Source: Streptomyces roseochromogenus subsp. oscitans DS 12.976
GTDB taxonomy: Bacteria; Actinomycetota; Actinomycetes; Streptomycetales; Streptomycetaceae
DNA: 55,330 nucleotides
NCBI RefSeq assembly: GCF_000497445.1
Contig: NZ_CM002285.1
Location: 7,994,891-8,050,220 of the forward strand
Reading direction: 5' to 3'
In this document: piece by piece, positions 52,137 to 55,330 of the stretch
Numbering within the stretch: the first letter of the stretch is position 1
How the letters are laid out: every line of letters starts with the position of its first letter
Made by a program: the position numbers and the translations under genes
Notes under the pieces: model-generated
Told to the model about the DNA's origin: nothing
The model's database searches: none
What the model saw: the letters and a program-made list of their open reading frames with translations, nothing else

Positions 52137-53317
52137 CCGGCCAGTCCCTGCGCATCGTCCGGCTCGCCAACTTCGTCGCCCCGGCCTCCGGCGGGCTGCG
52201 CACCGCCCTGCGCGAGCTGGGCAAGGGCTTCCAGGCAGCCGGCCACGAACCGGTGCTCATCGTGCCCGGCGAACGGCACACCGACCGCGACACCGAGCAG
52301 GGCCGGGTCATCACCCTGCCCGGCCCGCTGCTGCCCGGCACCGGCGGCTACCGCGTCCTCACCGACAAGCGCCGGGTGGCCGCCCTCCTGGAGGAGCTGG
52401 CTCCGGACCGCCTGGAGGTCTCCGACCGTACGACCCTGCGCTGGACCGGCCGCTGGGCCCGCCGCGCGCGTGTGCCCGCCGTGATGGTCTCCCACGAGAC
52501 CGCCGACGGCGTGCTGCGCACCTGGGGTCTGTCCGAGAACCTCTCCCGCCGGGCCGCCGATGCCCTCAACACCCGCACCGCGCACGTCTACTCGCGGGTG
52601 GTGTGCACGACCGAGTTCGCCGAGCGCGAGTTCGTGCGCATCGGCGCGCGCAACGTCGTACGCGCCCCCCTCGGCGTCGACCTGATGGAACGGCACCCCG
52701 CACTGCACGACCCGGGCCTGCGCACCCTCCACGCGCGCGGTGGCGAGGCGCTGCTCGTCATGTGCTCGCGGCTGTCCGTGGAGAAGCGGCCGGGCACGGC
52801 TCTGGACGCCTTGGAGGCGCTGCTGCGCCGCGGGCGGCGGGCAGTGCTCGTGGTGGCCGGGGACGGGCCGCTCAAGGCCCGCCTGGAGCAGCGTGCGCGG
52901 GAGCTCGGGCTGCCGGTGACGTTCCTCGGGCACGTCGCCGACCGGGCCGCGCTCGGCGCCCTCCAGGCCACCGCGGACGTCGCCCTCGCGCCCGGGCCCG
53001 CCGAGACCTTCGGGCTCGCCGCCCTGGAGGCCATGGCGTGCGGCACGCCCGTCGTGGCGAGCGCGTCGTCCGCGCTGCCCGAGGTCATCGGCTCCGCCGG
53101 GGCCACGGCCGCCGACCGCGGCGAGGCGTTCGCCGACGCCGTGGAAATGCTCCTCGATCGCGGCGAACCCGAGCGGCGCGAGGCGGCCCGCGCGCGTGCC
53201 GAGTGCTTCGGCTGGGGAACGGCCGTGGAATCGTTCCTGGCGGCCCACGATGCCGAGGTGCTCCGCCCGCTCCGCCCCACCGGCGTCCGGCGCTCCGTGG
53301 CGGAGGGCGTGGCATGA
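52133..53317 (+). CDS. GT4 glycosyltransferase
   Basis: 394-aa second GT4 enzyme: LRIVRLANFVAPASGGLRTALRELGKGF at the start, VVCTTEFAEREFVRIGARNVVRAPLGVDL at the domain interface, SRLSVEKRPGTALDALEAL, and the E-x7-E site in PAETFGLAALEAMACGTPVVAS. It may add a second sugar to the product of the first. ATG 52133 overlaps the previous stop and its own stop overlaps the ATG of the hydrolase gene. Confidence 0.88.
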   Translation: MTGQSLRIVRLANFVAPASGGLRTALRELGKGFQAAGHEPVLIVPGERHTDRDTEQGRVITLPGPLLPGTGGYRVLTDKRRVAALLEELAPDRLEVSDRTTLRWTGRWARRARVPAVMVSHETADGVLRTWGLSENLSRRAADALNTRTAHVYSRVVCTTEFAEREFVRIGARNVVRAPLGVDLMERHPALHDPGLRTLHARGGEALLVMCSRLSVEKRPGTALDALEALLRRGRRAVLVVAGDGPLKARLEQRARELGLPVTFLGHVADRAALGALQATADVALAPGPAETFGLAALEAMACGTPVVASASSALPEVIGSAGATAADRGEAFADAVEMLLDRGEPERREAARARAECFGWGTAVESFLAAHDAEVLRPLRPTGVRRSVAEGVA

Positions 53318-54375
53318 CGCACGGTGCCGCAGGGCGTGGCATGAGACCCGTCCGCTTCGTCGCCCTCGGGGACTCGCTCACCCAGGGCGTGGGCGACCCC
53401 GCCGGGGACGGCTGGCGGGGCTGGGCCGCGCTGCTCGCGCCCTCCCTCGCCGACACCGCCGACGGTGTGCGGTTCACCAACCTCGCGGTCAGCGGCGCAC
53501 AGACCCGTGACGTCATGGAGCGGCAGACGCCGGCCGCCCTCGAACTCCGTCCCGACGTGGTCTCGGTGGTGATCGGCGTCAACGACACACTGCGCCGCAC
53601 CTTCGACATCCAGGCGGTGGCCGCCCATCTCGACCAGGTCTACGCGACCTTCACGCGCGCGGGCGCCACCGTGCTCACAGCCTGTCTGCCCGACCCCGGC
53701 GCGATGCTGGGCCTGCCGGGCGCCCTGGCTCGCCCGCTGGCCCGCCGGCAACGGGCCGTCAACACGATCGTCCACGCGCTGTCCGAACGCTACGGCGCCC
53801 TCCACCTGCACGCCGCGGACGGAACCTGGATCACCGACCGGGCCCTGTGGAGCGCGGACCGGCTGCACCCGGGCGAGCGCGGGCACCGGCAGCTCGCCGT
53901 CCGCTTCCACGCCCTGCTCACCGAGGCGGGCCGTGCGACGGGGCTGCCGCCCTCGCCCGAGCCGGAGTTCCCCGCGCCGACCAAGGCGGCGAGCCTGCTG
54001 TGGCTGGCCACGGCCGGCACCGGCTGGGTGGTCCGGCGCTGCCACGATCTGCTGCCGCAGCTGTTCCGCCTGGCGGCCGACGAAATGCGCCACCGGGCCC
54101 GGGGCACCAGTGCCCGCCTCGACGTGAGTGCCTCGGCAGCGGTGTCCGCGGCCCTGGCCGCTCTGACGGAGGGCACCAGGGAGGACGCCGAGGCTCAGCG
54201 GCGCCCTGCCGGAACGAACCCGACGGTGATCCCGGCTCCCGCGCGAGCGGCCGCGACGGGAGGCTCCGTCCGCGCTGCCGCGCAGGTGGACACGGCCCGC
54301 GAGTCCACCGTGCCGGACACGGCCTGCGCGGGCGTCGGGACGCCGGCGGCGCCGACCTCCGCGATCACCGGGTAG
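53314..54375 (+). CDS. SGNH/GDSL hydrolase
   Basis: 353-aa esterase-fold protein. Block I FVALGDSLTQGVGDPAGDGW (nucleophile Ser), block III VSVVIGVNDTLR, and block V SADRLHPGERGHRQLA (Asp-x-x-His). No signal peptide, so cytosolic. Residues ~225-353 form a low-complexity Ala/Thr/Pro tail not typical of the family. ATG 53314 overlaps the preceding glycosyltransferase; ATG 53341 (MRPVRF) is an alternative. Three coupled genes (GT4-GT4-SGNH) suggest making and trimming one acylated glycolipid or glycan. Confidence 0.85.
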   Translation: MTHGAAGRGMRPVRFVALGDSLTQGVGDPAGDGWRGWAALLAPSLADTADGVRFTNLAVSGAQTRDVMERQTPAALELRPDVVSVVIGVNDTLRRTFDIQAVAAHLDQVYATFTRAGATVLTACLPDPGAMLGLPGALARPLARRQRAVNTIVHALSERYGALHLHAADGTWITDRALWSADRLHPGERGHRQLAVRFHALLTEAGRATGLPPSPEPEFPAPTKAASLLWLATAGTGWVVRRCHDLLPQLFRLAADEMRHRARGTSARLDVSASAAVSAALAALTEGTREDAEAQRRPAGTNPTVIPAPARAAATGGSVRAAAQVDTARESTVPDTACAGVGTPAAPTSAITG

Positions 54376-54429
54376 CGTCCGGCGGCCGGAGGTCCGCAGC
54401 CGAGACCGCCGGCCGGCCGGTACTCGTGA

Positions 54430-54442
54430 ATCGTTCAACGAT
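54430..54442. promoter_or_regulatory. candidate operator of the GntR/FCD gene
   Basis: ATCGTT-C-AACGAT (54430-54442) is a perfect palindrome, 52 nt before the GntR gene and next to an AT-rich TTCAATATG. FCD-type GntR repressors usually bind such short palindromes in their own promoters. Confidence 0.6.
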
Positions 54443-54493
54443 CCTTCAATATGCTTGTTGTCTCGTCCCGGTGCGTGCGATTGAATTCCGGGC

Positions 54494-55183
54494 ATGGCAG
54501 AGCAGTTGGCGGCACTGGCCCACGACCGTGCGCTCCTGGGGCGCACGAGCACGGCGGAGCGGGTGTCGGACATCCTCCGGACCCGTATCGCCGACGGGTA
54601 CTTCCCGCCCGGCACCCGGCTGTCGGAGGACGGCATCGGCGGGGCGCTCGGGGTGTCCCGCAACACCCTGCGCGAGGCGTTCCGGCTGCTCACGCACGAA
54701 CGCCTGCTGGTCCATGAACTCAACCGCGGTGTGTTCGTGCGGGTCCTGACCGTCGAGGACGTCGAGGACATCTACCGCACGCGCTCCCTGGTCGAGTGCG
54801 CCGTCGTCCGTGGGCTCGGCGAGCCGCCGTACCGGCTGGAGGGGGTGGCCGCGGCGGTGGCCGAGGGCGAGTCGGCTACCGCCGAGAACGACTGGAAGGT
54901 GCTGGGCACCGCCAACATCCACTTCCACCGGGAACTGGTCGCCCTCGCCGGCAGCGAACGCACCGACGAACTGATGCGCAGCGTCTTCGCCGAGCTGCGG
55001 CTCGCCTTCCACGTCGTCGACGACCCGCGCCGGCTGCACGAGCCCTACCTCGCCCGCAACCGCGAGATCCTGGGCGCGCTGCGGGCCGGCGACAAGCGCG
55101 GGGCCGAGCGACTGCTGGAGATGTACCTCAGGGACTCGCTGGAGCGGGTCGTGGAGGTGTACCGGCGACGGGTCGCCCCGTGA
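54494..55183 (+). CDS. GntR-family regulator, FCD (FadR) type
   Basis: 229 aa. N-terminal GntR winged helix with STAERVSDILRTRIADGYFPPGTRLSEDGIGGALGVSRNTLREAFRLLTHERLLVHE, then the all-helical FCD ligand-binding domain with the metal-binding Asp/His positions (NDWKVLGTANIHFHRELVALAG, HVVDDPRRLHEPYLARNREIL). It likely senses a carboxylic acid. ATG 54494 follows the palindromic operator at 54430-54442, which suggests autoregulation. A terminator follows at 55216. Confidence 0.9.
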   Translation: MAEQLAALAHDRALLGRTSTAERVSDILRTRIADGYFPPGTRLSEDGIGGALGVSRNTLREAFRLLTHERLLVHELNRGVFVRVLTVEDVEDIYRTRSLVECAVVRGLGEPPYRLEGVAAAVAEGESATAENDWKVLGTANIHFHRELVALAGSERTDELMRSVFAELRLAFHVVDDPRRLHEPYLARNREILGALRAGDKRGAERLLEMYLRDSLERVVEVYRRRVAP

Positions 55184-55215
55184 GCGGCGCGGTGCCGTAC
55201 CGGCGACAACGACCC

Positions 55216-55247
55216 GCGGCTGCGCCGGCCAAACACGGCGGAGCCGC
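55216..55247 (+). terminator. terminator hairpin after the GntR gene
   Basis: GCGGCT-G-CGCCG (55216-55227) pairs with CGGCG-G-AGCCGC (55236-55247), loop GCCAAACA. Confidence 0.65.
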
Positions 55248-55289
55248 TCGTTTGGGTCGATGTCAGACCGAGGACCTAGTCTGTGCACC

Positions 55290-55330
55290 GTGACTTCGCC
55301 TGCATCGACGGACAGTGTTCCGCCCCAGCT
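55290..55330 (+). CDS. start of next gene, truncated by window end
   Basis: GTG 55290 opens MTSPASTDSVPPQ with no stop before the window ends. TAGTCT (55277-55282) lies 8 nt upstream as a -10 box, and there is no RBS, which would make a leaderless transcript. Too short to identify. Confidence 0.35.
   Translation, partial: MTSPASTDSVPPQ

Overview
The window is high-GC chromosomal DNA with GTG starts, dense ATGA overlaps and very GC-rich third codon positions, so it comes from an actinomycete. Several genes point firmly to Streptomyces: a conservon, smeA-sffA, RbpA with a sigma-R-type promoter, a GH18 chitinase with the TTGAC/direct-repeat chitin promoter, and a short SCO1431-type membrane protein. 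From memory, the order from smeA through rbpA, ppm1, the chitinase and the rib genes matches the SCO1415-SCO1443 part of the S. coelicolor core chromosome. I see no phage, plasmid, IS, CRISPR, rRNA or tRNA.

Layout. 1-5.8 kb: the end of a HAD/EEP-phosphatase fusion, a conservon lacking its GTPase (cvnABC), a DUF4232 lipoprotein and a secreted protein. 6-13.2 kb: a DavA/DavB-like pair (amino acid 2-monooxygenase plus nitrilase-type amidase), a small ORF ending in a cysteine-rich tail, a DUF5995 gene, a scar made of a broken GH6 glycosidase joined to a thioesterase tail, and a divergent MFS/ROK pair sharing an operator-like palindrome. 13.2-19.5 kb: an NmrA-like reductase, then an FMN riboswitch with terminator leading ribE-ribM-ribBA-ribH, followed by hisE-hisG and a PH-domain membrane protein. 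19.6-29.8 kb: two coupled CBS/HlyC-type proteins, an orphan EccA-like AAA+ ATPase with a candidate small RNA or attenuator upstream, a uridine-kinase-like protein, an amino acid permease and a Tat-exported C39-like peptidase.

29.9-41.6 kb: a TetR regulator, a chitinase, an acyl-CoA dehydrogenase with a DUF7064/7065-like protein and an APH-type kinase, AsnC, an amidohydrolase, ppm1 (polyprenol-phosphate-mannose synthase, long leader), fxsA and rbpA. 41.8-46.3 kb: an Atg22-like MFS protein, a GDPD, and a YczE protein divergent from a MocR regulator. 46.5-55.3 kb: sporulation genes smeA-sffA, ankyrin and HEAT proteins, a coupled operon of two GT4 glycosyltransferases and an SGNH hydrolase, and a GntR/FCD regulator with a palindromic operator.

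Most is conserved housekeeping DNA. The more unusual signals are the cysteine-tailed ORF, the chitin-type promoter away from a chitinase, two families of dispersed intergenic repeats (one copy translated inside cvnA), the octamer repeat at the ribH ribosome-binding site, the hairpin/sRNA locus near 24.3 kb and a P-loop in SffA lacking its lysine. Remarks on known families come from memory; no database search was possible.
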